Positions 33,420 to 43,925 of a stretch of 64,000 bases of DNA are shown one piece after another. Every line of letters starts with the position of its first letter. The stretch's first letter is position 1. The translations under genes and the position numbers were made by a program. Source of the DNA: Scytalidium lignicola (Eukaryota; Ascomycota; Leotiomycetes); contig NCSJ02000052.1 of the NCBI GenBank assembly GCA_002812745.2, positions 62,001-126,000 on the forward strand, given 5' to 3'. The notes under the pieces are model-generated. The model was given only the letters and a program-made list of their open reading frames with translations, was not told the DNA's origin and searched no databases.

Positions 33420-35214
33420 TCAGCTTACGGAGGCGATGAATGATTTGTACTGCTCCTCCTCGGTCAAGAGCTTCTTCGCTGGTTTGACCTTTGACACAGG
33501 TGCTGGTGCTGGTGCGGGATTACTCGTCGTCGTCCACAGCACCTGATGATCTAGCTGCTCGATCTTCGGCTGTGTTTCCTCTTTCTTCTCCTCTGGTGGA
33601 GGAGGGCCGTCTCTTGGAAGTCGCATTGCTAAGAGGACGTATTCGGCACGAGTCATGTTGTCCATGATATCATCCATGTATCTCCGGACCTCGTCGGGTG
33701 GAGCAACGACTTTTGCTAGGGATTCGAGTTGGCGTCCTTGGTGTGTGTAGAGGCGGATGGTGATGGGTTGGTAGTAGTCTAGTTGGGGGTCGTAGTTTGG
33801 GGAGTCGGCTTTGCTTCCTTTTCGTACGATCAGGAATGAGGCGATTACTTGGCCTTGGGGGAGGTATTCAAGAATGCTGTACTTGGGGAAGAGGTATCGG
33901 TCGCCATTGCCGCCGGCAAACTCGAACACTATGCCCGTTATGTCTGGTTTTGAAGGTAGAGGCCCTTTGGACCTTAATGCTTGCGGTTGAGGTTGGGAGT
34001 AGGGAGAAGGATGATATGGCACTGGCGCAGGAGTTGATGGTGCAGTCCTGACATTTGGGGCTGGGGTTTGCATCTGCTGGTGGTGGTGGTGTTGGCCAAT
34101 TTGACCTTGAGTGGGGTGGGCCCCGTGTGGTGATTGAGAAGGTGTTGGAGCTGGTCCTGGACCTGGGCCTGGAGTTGGCGGCTGCGCAGCAGCGGCGGCA
34201 GCTTGCCGTTGCTTTAGAATGCGTGTTAAGTCGTCGATATGACTTTGGAACCTTTTCAGTTCCTCATTTGAGGCTTGCCCGTTAGCTACAATCCTCATAA
34301 GAGCCTTTAACTCTGGATCTGTCGCTGCTCTTTCGGCTAACATTTGGATAACCGGATCTGTACTCTTAGCTGCTGGAGCCGGAGCCGGAGCTGGGGGTTT
34401 TGCATTATTTGATGGCTGATGATTCTGTTGGGGTGTAGGAGGCTTGTTTGGAGGCGGCGGGGCATTTGGAGTAGGCGTAAACGTGTTGTTTGGAGGAGGT
34501 GCAGTATGAGTAGTCGTAGGCGTGTCATAAGGTCGCGAGTGCTGTGGTGGAGTCTGTTGTACTGGTTGCGGAGATTGGAAATTTTTCTGTTGGTATGGAG
34601 ATTGCACGGGAGGCTGCGAAGGAGGCAGCATCCCATTCGGAGGTCCGTATTGAATAATCGGCCGTAGCATTTGCTGCTGAGGCCATACTTGAACTGGTGG
34701 TCTTGGATTCTGATCTTTTATCCCAAACATAGTAGCTTCGAAGACGTGTGGTTCTACCGTTATCGTGCAAGACCCTAACTTCGTCATAGACTCCTTCGCA
34801 GGATTGTTTAGGAGCTCTGCACCGCTCTTCTTCTTGCTTGGCTTCGTCCAGTATTTCTCGAACATGCCCTCGCTGATCCATTTCTGTCGTGATCTATTGA
34901 GTGACTCGACCAAAACTCCACTGTAGCGCCAATCTCATCAGACGTGTTTTAACTTCGACAATTAAGACAAGCGGGCTTTCTTACCTTTCCGAAATCGATT
35001 GATATTCCCTCGACGAAAGGTTACCTGGCTGAGGTACATTAACTGTAGGTAACGGTTTGCTTGCAATGATGCTGGTGGGTAACGGTTCTTCGACTGGAGC
35101 CGGAGGAGGCGTTGGAGTATGCTTTTCCGGAGTCGATGTAGATGTTCTCTTCTTGTTAACATGGGAATTATCCCCACGCGCACCACGCGCCGGTAACTTC
35201 CTCTTCCTCTCCAT
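33420..35214 (-). CDS. swc3: SWR1-complex protein 3
   Basis: Subunit of the SWR1 remodeller that exchanges H2A for H2A.Z in chromatin. Two exons, 35214-34985 and 34920-33420, give 576 residues. The conserved Swc3 block spans the splice junction: LPTVNVPQPGNLSSREYQSI, then ISERSGVLVESLNRSRQKW, ISEGMFEKYWTKPSKKK and TKLGSCTITVEPHVFEATMFG. A long Pro/Gln/His-rich low-complexity middle (about 200-395) is followed by a second conserved region, DITGIVFEFAGGNGDRYLFP and RLPRDGPPPPEE. The first ATG after an ATG-TGA dead start was used. Assignment rests on the N-terminal block. Confidence 0.82.
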
Positions 35215-35725
35215 CACATCTGCTTCCGGTAAAGAGTCGGTCTGTCGACAACTATGGAACGTAACGCGTTGTGCTATTCAATACGTGATGGAAAGTTGTA
35301 TGGAGGCTTTAGACGATGGAGGGCTTGATGCCTCGAACTTCAAACTTCTGGCTCAGCCGAGAGTGTCTGACGACTGCAACCTCTTAGACCCTAGGTTCAA
35401 TCTCAATTTCTAAGCGGTAGTTGCACTATTTCCCATGCTAGACGGGAGTCTAATTCAGAACCCTGATAAATGGCAAGACAATTCAAATCCAAGCCTGTCA
35501 ATCTAGTAATGCAAAGTGCGTTAATTATCCCGGGTATCTCCTTAACCTCAGCCTTATTACTGTAGACCAAAGCTTGCAGAAAAGCAGCACCATGAGCGGC
35601 ACAGCATTACTGTAGCCGTGTGATGAGATTGTTCTCTACTAACTACCAACAAACTCCACTAGTTTCATTAATCTCAGTTACATTTGAGTATCTGCTTAGG
35701 TATACAGTACCTAGCTACACTGATC
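35215..35725. promoter_or_regulatory. Divergent promoter of SWC3 and ABHD-like hydrolase
   Basis: 511-bp spacer between outward starts, with a TACAGTAC word at 35703-35710. No gene seen. Confidence 0.45.
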
Positions 35726-37172
35726 ATGGTTCCGCTCGCCCCGGTTTTTAAAAAGGCATACCTGGCGCTCGCTTTTGGTGTTGGATCCTATGTATTGAGT
35801 CTCATTGCCTTGACAAATCCATGGCTCCAACGAAAGTGAGTCCCTAGAAGGCTGTACAGCTCCAAACTCTTACCATACTATAGTGTCTTATATGCACATA
35901 AAGCACAGCAGTGGTGGTTAGACAGCAACAAGCCGGAGCAGTTTGGATTTGTAAGTGAGTATATGCGGTGATATGAGCACCGACTTATAACTTTCCGCTA
36001 AATTGATGGTGTGTAGAGAACCAGGTTACTCCCTTCAATTTCACCACCCCAGATCAAGAAACCATTTATGCCTGGCATATTCTACCTCTCGGGCTATATG
36101 CTGAGCATGAATCTGAATTACTGCAACAACCATCAGGTTGCGCTGAAGATATTACTAAGACGAGAGCTTTCGAGCTTCTCAAGACAGACCCAGAATCTAG
36201 ACTCATCATAATCTGTCAGTTCTTAAAAAGCATATCGTATAATTAAGCTAACTTGGAGCAGTCCATGGCGTAAGACTTGAGTAGTACTTATTGTTGAATA
36301 TGGCACTCACTAATAATGACAGAACGCCGGCACAGTAGCCCAAGGATGGCGTCCAGATTCCTATCGAGCACTATCTGATGGCAGTACATCTAACATTCAT
36401 ATCTTAGCCATTGACTACCGAGGATATGGTCTCTCTACGGGGTTCCCGACAGAGGAAGGAATGATTATCGACGGAGTGGCAGCGGTTGACTGGGCGATCC
36501 AAGTCGCCCAAATACCTCCAGATAGGATTGTAATCTTTGGACAAAGTATGGGAACTGCTGTGACAGCTGGAGTCATCGAGCATTTCGCACAGAGAGGTAC
36601 AGATTTTGCTGGTGTGGTTCTTGTTGCAGGGTTTATGAATTTGCCTGATCTCCTAACCAGCTATTCTATTGCTGGCATGATTCCGGTCCTTACGCCACTC
36701 AAAGTTTATCCCGGCCTTCAAAATTGGTTCAAGAGCTATATCGTCGACACATGGCCTTCAGCAACTCGAATTGCGAATTTTGTTCGGCTTAGCAAGAAGG
36801 TGAGGCTTGTCATCATGCATGCAATAGACGACTATGAGGTTCCTTGTTGGCATGCAGATGTTTTGTTTGCTGCAGCAGCAAATGCAACTACTGAAGAAGG
36901 CATGAACATAGAATTGTTTGAGAAAACGAAAGCCAGGACAACCATTGATATGGGTGAGGGAGCTTTCAGAAGTACATGGAAAGCTGGAGGAAACAAGATC
37001 ATCGTTGAAGAAATGGTAGCTTATGGAGGTAAGTGACCTGAATCTCGTTGGATACTCCACTACTTGATCAAATTGCTCATAACTTGAAGAACACAACAGA
37101 ATCTTAACATATGCAAATATTGGTCTTGCAACGTTGAAGGCCTTCGGGATTCACGAGAGCGAATCCTTCTAG
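35726..37172 (+). CDS. Alpha/beta hydrolase, ABHD12-like, with 8-nt microexon
   Basis: Membrane-linked serine hydrolase resembling ABHD12-type lipases. Six exons: 35726-35835, 35884-35954, 36017-36214, 36262-36269, 36323-37028 and 37090-37172, giving 391 residues. Residues 10-32 form a signal anchor (AYLALAFGVGSYVLSLIAL). The microexon (TCCATGGC) supplies the end of F plus HG of the oxyanion motif IIFHGNAGT. The nucleophile elbow is IFGQSMGTA (GxSxG), the acid is probably in IDDYEVP, and the catalytic His is probably in GGEHNRI of the last exon. IDYRGYGLSTGFPTEEG matches the family. Lipid substrate is inference. Every junction keeps phase. Confidence 0.88.
36262..36269 (+). other. 8-nt microexon encoding the oxyanion-hole HG
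   Basis: Flanked by a CAG acceptor and a GTAAGA donor. Skipping it would shift the frame and remove the FHG motif. Included as part of the hydrolase model above. Confidence 0.75.
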
Positions 37173-37535
37173 AAGTGACATTCCATTTTCAAACTGTCTT
37201 GTTCCCGTTATTACGGATCGTTCTATTTATTTATCGTGCGCATTATGTTGCGATAGCGACATTTTTTCTAGTTCGTCTAGAATTATAGAAAGAGTTAATT
37301 ACGGAGTAGAATAGAGACAATATCTTAAGACGTGAAACTCAGATATCGATGATCTTAATGCCTTAGGTTTAGAAGCCTTCAAGAACCGTAACTAGCCGTT
37401 TTAATTAGCCAACCAGGGTCTGGCCGAGGACCCCGCGAGGAAGCCCCGCCATCGCCAACTTCCTATCAACTTTCACCGCTCACGCCGTCCGTCCTACTGT
37501 TAAACCCCCAGGACGAGGCTTCTCATTACGAGAAA
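37173..37535. other. Spacer upstream of N-myristoyltransferase
   Basis: Hydrolase 3' flank and NMT promoter. The last 120 bases are GC-rich. No gene seen. Confidence 0.5.
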
Positions 37536-39302
37536 ATGGCGGAAGAGTCGATCGCGGGCAGCAATCCCTCCAAGGAAAAAGCGGTGGAGAAGACTTCGAA
37601 AGAGAACGAGCCTCCTGCTCAAGTGGAATCTGACGATGAGGACGGACATGATGATGCTGCAGAAGCTGGAAATGCACCTACATCCTCGACCGCAGCAAAA
37701 AAGAAGAAGTCGAAAAAGAAGCGTGCAAAGGCAGGTCCTACAGAAACCCCGAATGATGATAACTCAAATGCGGCTGGCAATCTTACCAGTTCCCAAGCTA
37801 AGCAACTTCTTACATGGGATCCCTCAATAGCACAACAATTTGGCTTGGGGCAGGCAAGTAGTTCAACAAACAGCGCTGTTGAAGCGTTGAAGCGCTTGAA
37901 GTTAGACGATATCATGGCAACATTGGCTGCTAGCGGGAAAAATGTCAAAGACATGGCAGCCTACAAATTTTGGCAGACACAGCCCGTTCCAAGGCTTGGG
38001 GAAAAGACGCAAGATATTGAAGAAGGTCCCTTCAAAATAATAGATCCTGACAATGTACCAAAAGAGCCAGGACCATTAGTAGAGGGATTTGAATGGGTTA
38101 CTGTGGACATCACTGATAAGGAGCAGTTGAAAGAGGTGTACGAGTTACTTGCTGGACACTATGTGGAAGATCTGGAAGAAATGTTTAGATTCAATTATTC
38201 ACAGTCATTCCTGAAATGGTAGGTGTATCACATTTAATTTTTATTAGAAACAATAGCTAACTATAGCAGGGCTTTAATGGCCCCTGGTTGGAGAAAAGAA
38301 TGGCATGTTGGTGTCCGGGCATCTACTTCCAAAAAACTAGTTGCCTTTATTTCTGGCGTGCCAATCGATCTACGTGTCCGGAAAAAGGTTCTGAAATCAA
38401 CAGAAATCAACTTCCTCTGTGTGCACAGGAAGCTTCGCTCTAAACGACTGACGCCAGTGCTTATCAAAGAAATTACTAGGAGATGCTATCTCGTCGGAGT
38501 TTACCAAGCAATTTATACTGCTGGTATAGTTCTTCCGACACCTGTCAGTACCTGTAGATACTTTCACAGATCCTTGAATTGGATGAAACTGTATGAAGTT
38601 GGATTTAGCCCTTTACCCAAGAATAGCAAGCCACAATACCAAGTTCGGAAATATCAGCTTCCTGACCATACCACAATCAAGGGTCTTAGACCTATGGAAG
38701 TAAAGGATATTGACACAGTTCTGGATTCATTACGCCGTTACCTGGCACGATATGATATGGCGCCGGAATGGACACGAGAAGAAATAGAGCATTGGCTCAT
38801 ATACAAGAAGGACTCTCCAGATGCTCAAGTTATCTGGTCCTATGTCGTCGAAGTAAGCTCTGACATCAAATTTGGTAGAAGACAAAACTAACTGTGCCAG
38901 GATCCTTCCACGAATAAAATCACAGATTTCTTCTCATTTTATTCCCTTGAATCATCCGTGATTCGTAACACCAAGTATGATTTCATACACGCTGCTTACC
39001 TCTATTACTATTTTACAGACGTAGCTTTCCAACCCAATTTTGAGAAATCAGCTCTCAAATCTCGACTAAATGCCCTCATGAACGATGCGCTGATCCTAGC
39101 CAAACAGCATAAATTCGATGTCTTCAACTGCGTCAGTATCATGGACAATAGTCTTTTTGTTGAAGAGCAAAAGTTTGGTGGTGGGGATGGACAATTACAT
39201 TATTACTTATATAATTATAAGGCCAATCCGATTGCAGGTGGCGTTGACCCAAATAACCAAGTAGATGAGAATTGCAGCGGCGTCGGAATCACCATGTTAT
39301 AG
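37536..39302 (+). CDS. nmt1: Glycylpeptide N-myristoyltransferase
   Basis: Transfers myristate from myristoyl-CoA to N-terminal glycine of cytosolic proteins such as Arf and G-alpha subunits. Exons 37536-38218, 38270-38852 and 38901-39302 give 555 residues. The N-terminal 100 residues are charged with a poly-Lys run ([14 protein letters not shown]), as in other NMTs, where it promotes ribosome association. Both family signatures are present: [12 protein letters not shown] and [16 protein letters not shown]. The protein ends GVGITML, close to the family C-terminus that supplies the catalytic carboxylate. Intron 1 splits the Trp codon of FLKWALMAPGW. Confidence 0.95.
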
Positions 39303-39500
39303 TTCCGGTTGCCGATACAAAAACTAAATCAAAAATACATACAAGTTTCAAAAGTCCATATTCAAAGAGTAATCTCTACGTTGCTCGCCCAAAAAAAATG
39401 TCTGGTAACTGTAGTAACTGATAACATCTATGTCTAAAAGCNAAAAACTCCACNAAAAGCTTCGCTTTAAGCAACTCAACATAAAATCGATCTATCACTT

Positions 39501-40954
39501 CTACTCCTTGCTCATATCTTCTGTCTTCTTAATTTGCTGTTCCATAAGCTCATTATACCATTTAGTATCCTCCATCATAAACACATGACCGAATCCCTCT
39601 CTGATAATTCCAACTCCAGGATTAAGCATCTCGATCAGTTTCTTGCCATGATACACAGTAATCATTCTGTCTTCGGTTCCATGTAGTACTACTATCCGTT
39701 CTCGCCCGACTTTGTCTCCGAGCTCTTTCAGCTGAGCAGCACTTTTATGATGCCATCCGGCAGCAATAGCCTGCAGCATGAAGCCTTTCCTCTGATACGC
39801 CTCAGAGTCTAATCGCTTCGTCAACTCTTGAGCGGCCCAGCGCTCGTAATTCGTCTTGAAGGCGGGGTAGGCTCCAGAAGGAGGAAGAATGACTTTAGGC
39901 GTATTGGAGTTAGGAAGCTCCGCGTCGTCCGGTTTATCCAACCACGCTTGGGCAAAAAGTGATTTGGATACGTCTTCAAGACTACGGTCCAAGGATTTGG
40001 GTATGAACATGTTGATTCTGTTGCGGAGATTTTCAATAAAGGTGGTTGTGTTTTCAATGGCTGCGGCTGTAGAGATTAGGTTTAGAGAGCAAATCCGGTC
40101 TGGGATGAGGAGGCCCTGGAATGGTATTAGTCTAAAGTGACTAATATAAATTGGGAGAATAGATTTATTTGTGAGGGGAAGAATAATGATGGTGAAGAAA
40201 ACTCCCAGAAGTCTTACCAGTTCCTGAGCAATCATGCCTCCCATACTGACGCCTATGACATGAAGCTGGCGCTTTGAAGTCCAGCCTAGATGCTCTAGTA
40301 TCTCAAGAAGGTCTTTAGCCATCTCACTGGTTGAGTATCGTAGAAGTGGTTTATCGGATTCTCCCATGCCTAGATGTGTGCTTGTTAGAGATCTACTCTT
40401 GAAGATAGCTAAGACATTCATGCCATACCTCTATTGTCAAGAACAAGACATGAGTATTTGTCACCCATCTCATGGCCAAACTTCAGAGTCTGCCTTTGCC
40501 AAGCTGTCNTTTTTTATGTGAGATCTTATTCCATGATAAGCCGTTCGTGCTTAATTACCTTGATTGCGCCAAGCCCCATAACCCACTATCAACATCAGTA
40601 ATGAAAAATCTTATTCAAAGTAAAACAAATTGATAGGATAGTGGTGCAGAGAATGTCACATGGTTCACCATATAGAAAAGAAAGTATAACCGAGAAGTAT
40701 ATTATAGAAGAGTCGCAGCTATCACTGAAGATGCTCAAAGTCTTTACAAATTGAAAATGGGAGATATAAATACTTACAACCAGCTTTATGTCACCTTCGC
40801 CATGAACTTCCCAGCTGACATTGAATGGTCCTCCCCTACCCTTGGCGACAGGAAATCGCCCCTCTTGTGTTGGGACGAGCTTCCATACCGTATACGGATA
40901 AGACTCATGGTCTAGAATTTCCTGTACTTTTGGTCGGGTGTCCCTGAAGCTCAT
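39501..40954 (-). CDS. Alpha/beta hydrolase-fold protein
   Basis: Cytosolic-looking alpha/beta hydrolase of unknown substrate. Five exons (40954-40778, 40585-40559, 40507-40429, 40369-40218, 40115-39501) give 349 residues. Exon 2 is only 27 nt (WVMGLGAIK). The nucleophile elbow is VIGVSMGGM, the acid lies in LHGTEDRMI and the His in FGHVFMMED. DNRGMGESDKP is the conserved strand-4 loop. The acceptor of intron 2 contains an undetermined base (N at 40509). If N is A, the intron ends AG and the frame continues K-TAWQRQTL, as expected. Intron 1 is 192 nt. Called by motifs only. Confidence 0.85.
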
Positions 40955-41394
40955 ATAAGTTCTTGATCGGCTTTACATGGGGAGAGTGCATACATTGTTA
41001 AACATACACTGAGGTGCAAAATTCAATTGAAACTGTTGAAGTTCTAGGGGTACACATGGCATGGATGCTAGAAGACAACTAGCGTGGACTTTTGTGGACG
41101 TTCAGCAAAGCACCCTATGGAAACATAAGCCGAGGCTTACTTACTATCAACCAATGATATTCTCATAAACCTACACAAGCCGTCACAATTGTTTCTTTAA
41201 TAGCAACTTCGTAGAATGAGGATATTATTATTATTTAAATACCAAATCTATGAGCACTGTGTGGATCTTTCCAACAAGTTCAACTGCCGGAGATTTCATC
41301 TCACTAATTTTTCCACCCCAGCCTTCAATTACAGTTGAATACAACCACCACTATAAAGCGCAATATAATTAAGTTCATACTTGTAGACGCACGT
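40955..41394. other. Spacer between hydrolase start and NAT4 stop
   Basis: Promoter of the leftward hydrolase and 3' flank of NAT4. AT-rich, no gene seen. Confidence 0.5.
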
Positions 41395-42277
41395 CTATTT
41401 CATGTTTTGATTAATATTCTTGCTCAAAATTACATAGTCTGGTTCCACTATAGTTCCATTCCGGAGAATTTTGGGAGCCGGAGAAAACTCATCTCTCGAG
41501 TATCCCAATTTCTGATAAAATCGCATGGCTTTTTGATTTCTCTTAAAGCATGTTAACATTATTTTGGAAACTGTAGAGATTTTGGAACCGATAATTTCAA
41601 GATACTGCATTAGAAGGGAGCCTAAGCCAGTCCTGCTGGTCATCAGCTCATACCCATGTGAGGTCAGACTTGAATCCACTTGCCCTTGTAGGTCTGTAGA
41701 GAGATGGATCTCATAGCAATACACAACGGGATAATCATCTTCATATGTAGGCATCAGCGAAACAAATCCTTCAATTTGACCTTCCCGTTTCACAAGAATG
41801 TATTTGAGATCTAGAAGCTTCATCTCCTTTCTCTTAGCTCGCGGTTTCCAGCCCTGCTCAGACTTTTTGTAGTCTTCTGCACTAGAGTGTTCAACTAACT
41901 TAAAGCATGCATCGAAATCATTTTCTGGCATCGCTTTTGCTCTTAGTAGTGTGAGGTCATATCTCAGCCCAGTTAATGGATGTTTCCAGGAGCTCCATTG
42001 CTCTCTATGACGTCCATTAGTGAATCGATTTGATTCAATTAAATGGAAACGAATAGAGAACAGAAATCGATGAGTAATGGAACGGTGCATGAGAATAGAA
42101 AGAAAACCACAGGAAAAAGTAAATGAGCTGAATAGAAGCAGACACTGAGCTAAAGAAACTGCTTTATCCACCTAGATGAGGCATTTTTAATTACCTTGAT
42201 GGCAGAAAATCTTCTATAAATTGCTCATCATCCTTAGAGTTCGCATCATCAATCGGGTCTTGGGTGCTTGAAACCAT
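41395..42277 (-). CDS. nat4: N-alpha-acetyltransferase 40 (NatD/NAT4), with GC-AG intron
   Basis: GNAT enzyme that acetylates the N-termini of histones H4 and H2A. Model: exons 42277-42195, 42004-41684 and 41632-41395, giving 213 residues. The core reads AMPENDFDACFKLVEHSSAE, YKKSEQGWKPRAKRKEM and YCYEIHLSTDLQ. The acetyl-CoA loop QGTGLGS comes next, then MLTCFKRNQKAMRFYQKLGY. The loop is created only by removing a 51-nt intron with a GC donor (GG/GCAAGT) and CAG acceptor. Its length is a multiple of three without stops, so retention would insert 17 residues into the loop. Intron 1 (190 nt) is less certain. It joins FLPSR to EQWSSWKHP, and another N-terminal splice is possible. Confidence 0.82.
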
Positions 42278-42461
42278 AACTAGCTTTTGAAGTTGCGGAT
42301 TTGTACAGTAATAATGAATGAACAATAACCGAATTCGCGTTATGACGCGTCAAAATTAATTGCATAGAGCTTCCACGCTAAACCTAGGGAGATCTCGCCC
42401 CACTAGTAGATCTAAAGCTTCAATACATTTCGCATTTCAATGCCATAATTATACTATCCAT
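42278..42461. promoter_or_regulatory. Compact bidirectional promoter, NAT4 / LYR protein
   Basis: Only 184 bp separate the two outward-facing starts. It contains the 10-bp palindrome TGACGCGTCA at 42343-42352. Confidence 0.55.
42343..42352. promoter_or_regulatory. Palindrome TGACGCGTCA
   Basis: Perfect 10-bp palindrome that combines an ACGCGT core (MluI box) with CRE/ATF-like half sites TGAC/GTCA. Regulatory role is inferred from position and symmetry. Confidence 0.45.
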
Positions 42462-42905
42462 ATGCCATGCTCGATGCGGTTGTGGCCTCAAATATGGCGA
42501 GTCAACCGTGCCTATTCATCAGGGGCTAGAGAAAGGCCTTCTCGTCTTAAAAATACCATTAGTCTAGATCTCGTAAGTCCATACATCTCAATTCAATACT
42601 GTTTGAAGCATAACTAATATGTTTATCTAGTTTATACAGCGTGGACGAGCGTTGGCATTATGGCGAAGAATTGTTCATGATTGTCGAAGAATACCAGATG
42701 AGAATACTCGGAAGGAAACCCTTCAATTCGCAAGAGACGAGTTTGAAAGGAATAGGCATGTCACCGATATTGTACGTCCGCACTGTCCTCTAGAAATTCA
42801 AGCATCATCAGGATTGCTGATTGTCTAAAGTCACATATTCGCTATCTTATCTCGACAGGGAAAACTCAATGGGATACCATGGAGAGGTATATAGATGGAT
42901 TATGA
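42462..42905 (+). CDS. LYR-motif mitochondrial protein (LYRM2-like)
   Basis: Small basic protein of the Complex1_LYR superfamily, whose members assist respiratory complex or Fe-S assembly with acyl carrier protein. Exons 42462-42572, 42631-42771 and 42831-42905 give 108 residues, or 104 if the second in-frame ATG (42474, MRLWPQIW) is used. The N-terminus RLWPQIWRVNRAYSSGARERP looks like a presequence. The LYR region reads ALALWRRIVHDCRRIPDENTR, with LWR in place of LYR, and REEF-like ARDEFERNRHVTDI follows. The spelling resembles LYRM2. Each exon is short, so the gene is easy to overlook. Confidence 0.82.
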
Positions 42906-43072
42906 GATTGCAATAATGGTACATGAGGCAAGCCTTCAATGGCTAGTTCTTCCATCTTCTCCCCAGTGAGGTAGATCATTCCTGTAGTCGGCTCTGTCCA
43001 GAACGCCTGCGCAATACAGTGTAATTATACAACCAGTCCGAATCTTTCATCCCCCTTATACAATCCCGTCCA

Positions 43073-43588
43073 TCACTTTCCCTGTCTCTGCTTGTGCTTC
43101 GGATTTAAAGAGCAGATGATGTAGACATGACCCTTTCCGGTTTTGCCGCCCTTCCTTCGTACGCTCTGCATCATGGAGTTAGTCCAAGTATTTTCAATAT
43201 GTGCATTTTTGCCGCGCCGAGCTACCATGCAACTCTACGAGCCATTATCTCAATGAAAGGTGCGACGAATCACGCTTCAAGGCTATATAGCTAACTTTCG
43301 TTTCTTGCATTCCTATCCTCTAGATCCCCTCTCATAGTCTAAAAAAAGTTTGTTCCATACCTTGCAGCCTTCGCAGAGTTTCTTAACTGAGCTCCGTACC
43401 TTCATCCCTCTAACCTGCTCTCCAATGGACTTCTGCACCTCTCTCAGGCCCACTGATAAAGTCGGTCTATGGAGTCCGTTTATAGTTGTTAGGTGAGAGA
43501 AAGGTCTTGATGCGGGTGTGCTGAGGGTCGATGCTCGGAAGGTAGGGAAAAGCACTCGAGCTGATCGGAGAAGCATTGTGGGAGTCAT
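43073..43588 (-). CDS. rtc6: Mitochondrial ribosomal protein bL36m
   Basis: Large-subunit mitoribosomal protein homologous to bacterial L36 (yeast Rtc6). Exons 43588-43361 and 43165-43073 give 106 residues. A presequence of about 60 residues (MLLRSARVLFPTFRAST...) precedes the L36 core MKVRSSVKKLCEGCKSVRRK, then KGHVYIICSLNPKHKQRQGK. The zinc ligands CEGC, C and H are present. The 195-nt intron falls directly after CEGCK and is long for this window. It is convergent with the LYR gene, which ends 168 bp away. Confidence 0.93.
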
Positions 43589-43925
43589 TGTGGAAAGTTG
43601 ATTTCGGGCTCGACGATTGAAGAGGTTCAGGCACCAGGGAGAGCCTGTATGAGATGTTGAGAGGGTTCTCTGTGGAATAAAGTTTATTGAAGGTTACAAT
43701 CGTGACATTTGGGATCTGAAGGTTCCACATTTTTGGGTTACCTCTAAAACCTTAAAAACAAGGCCGTAAAATAATACTACAGGATTATCGAGGGTTATAT
43801 ATGCAAGAATCTCTAATTAATACTGATCATAATTATATCAAATCTCTATTAATCATAGCTCCAAGGAGAATTCTATATGTAAACTTTTGAAGGGCCGTTA
43901 AAAAGAAACTCCAAGCCTAGACGGT
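43589..43925. other. Spacer, bL36m promoter and ILV1 3' flank
   Basis: AT-rich, no further gene or clear motif. Confidence 0.5.
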
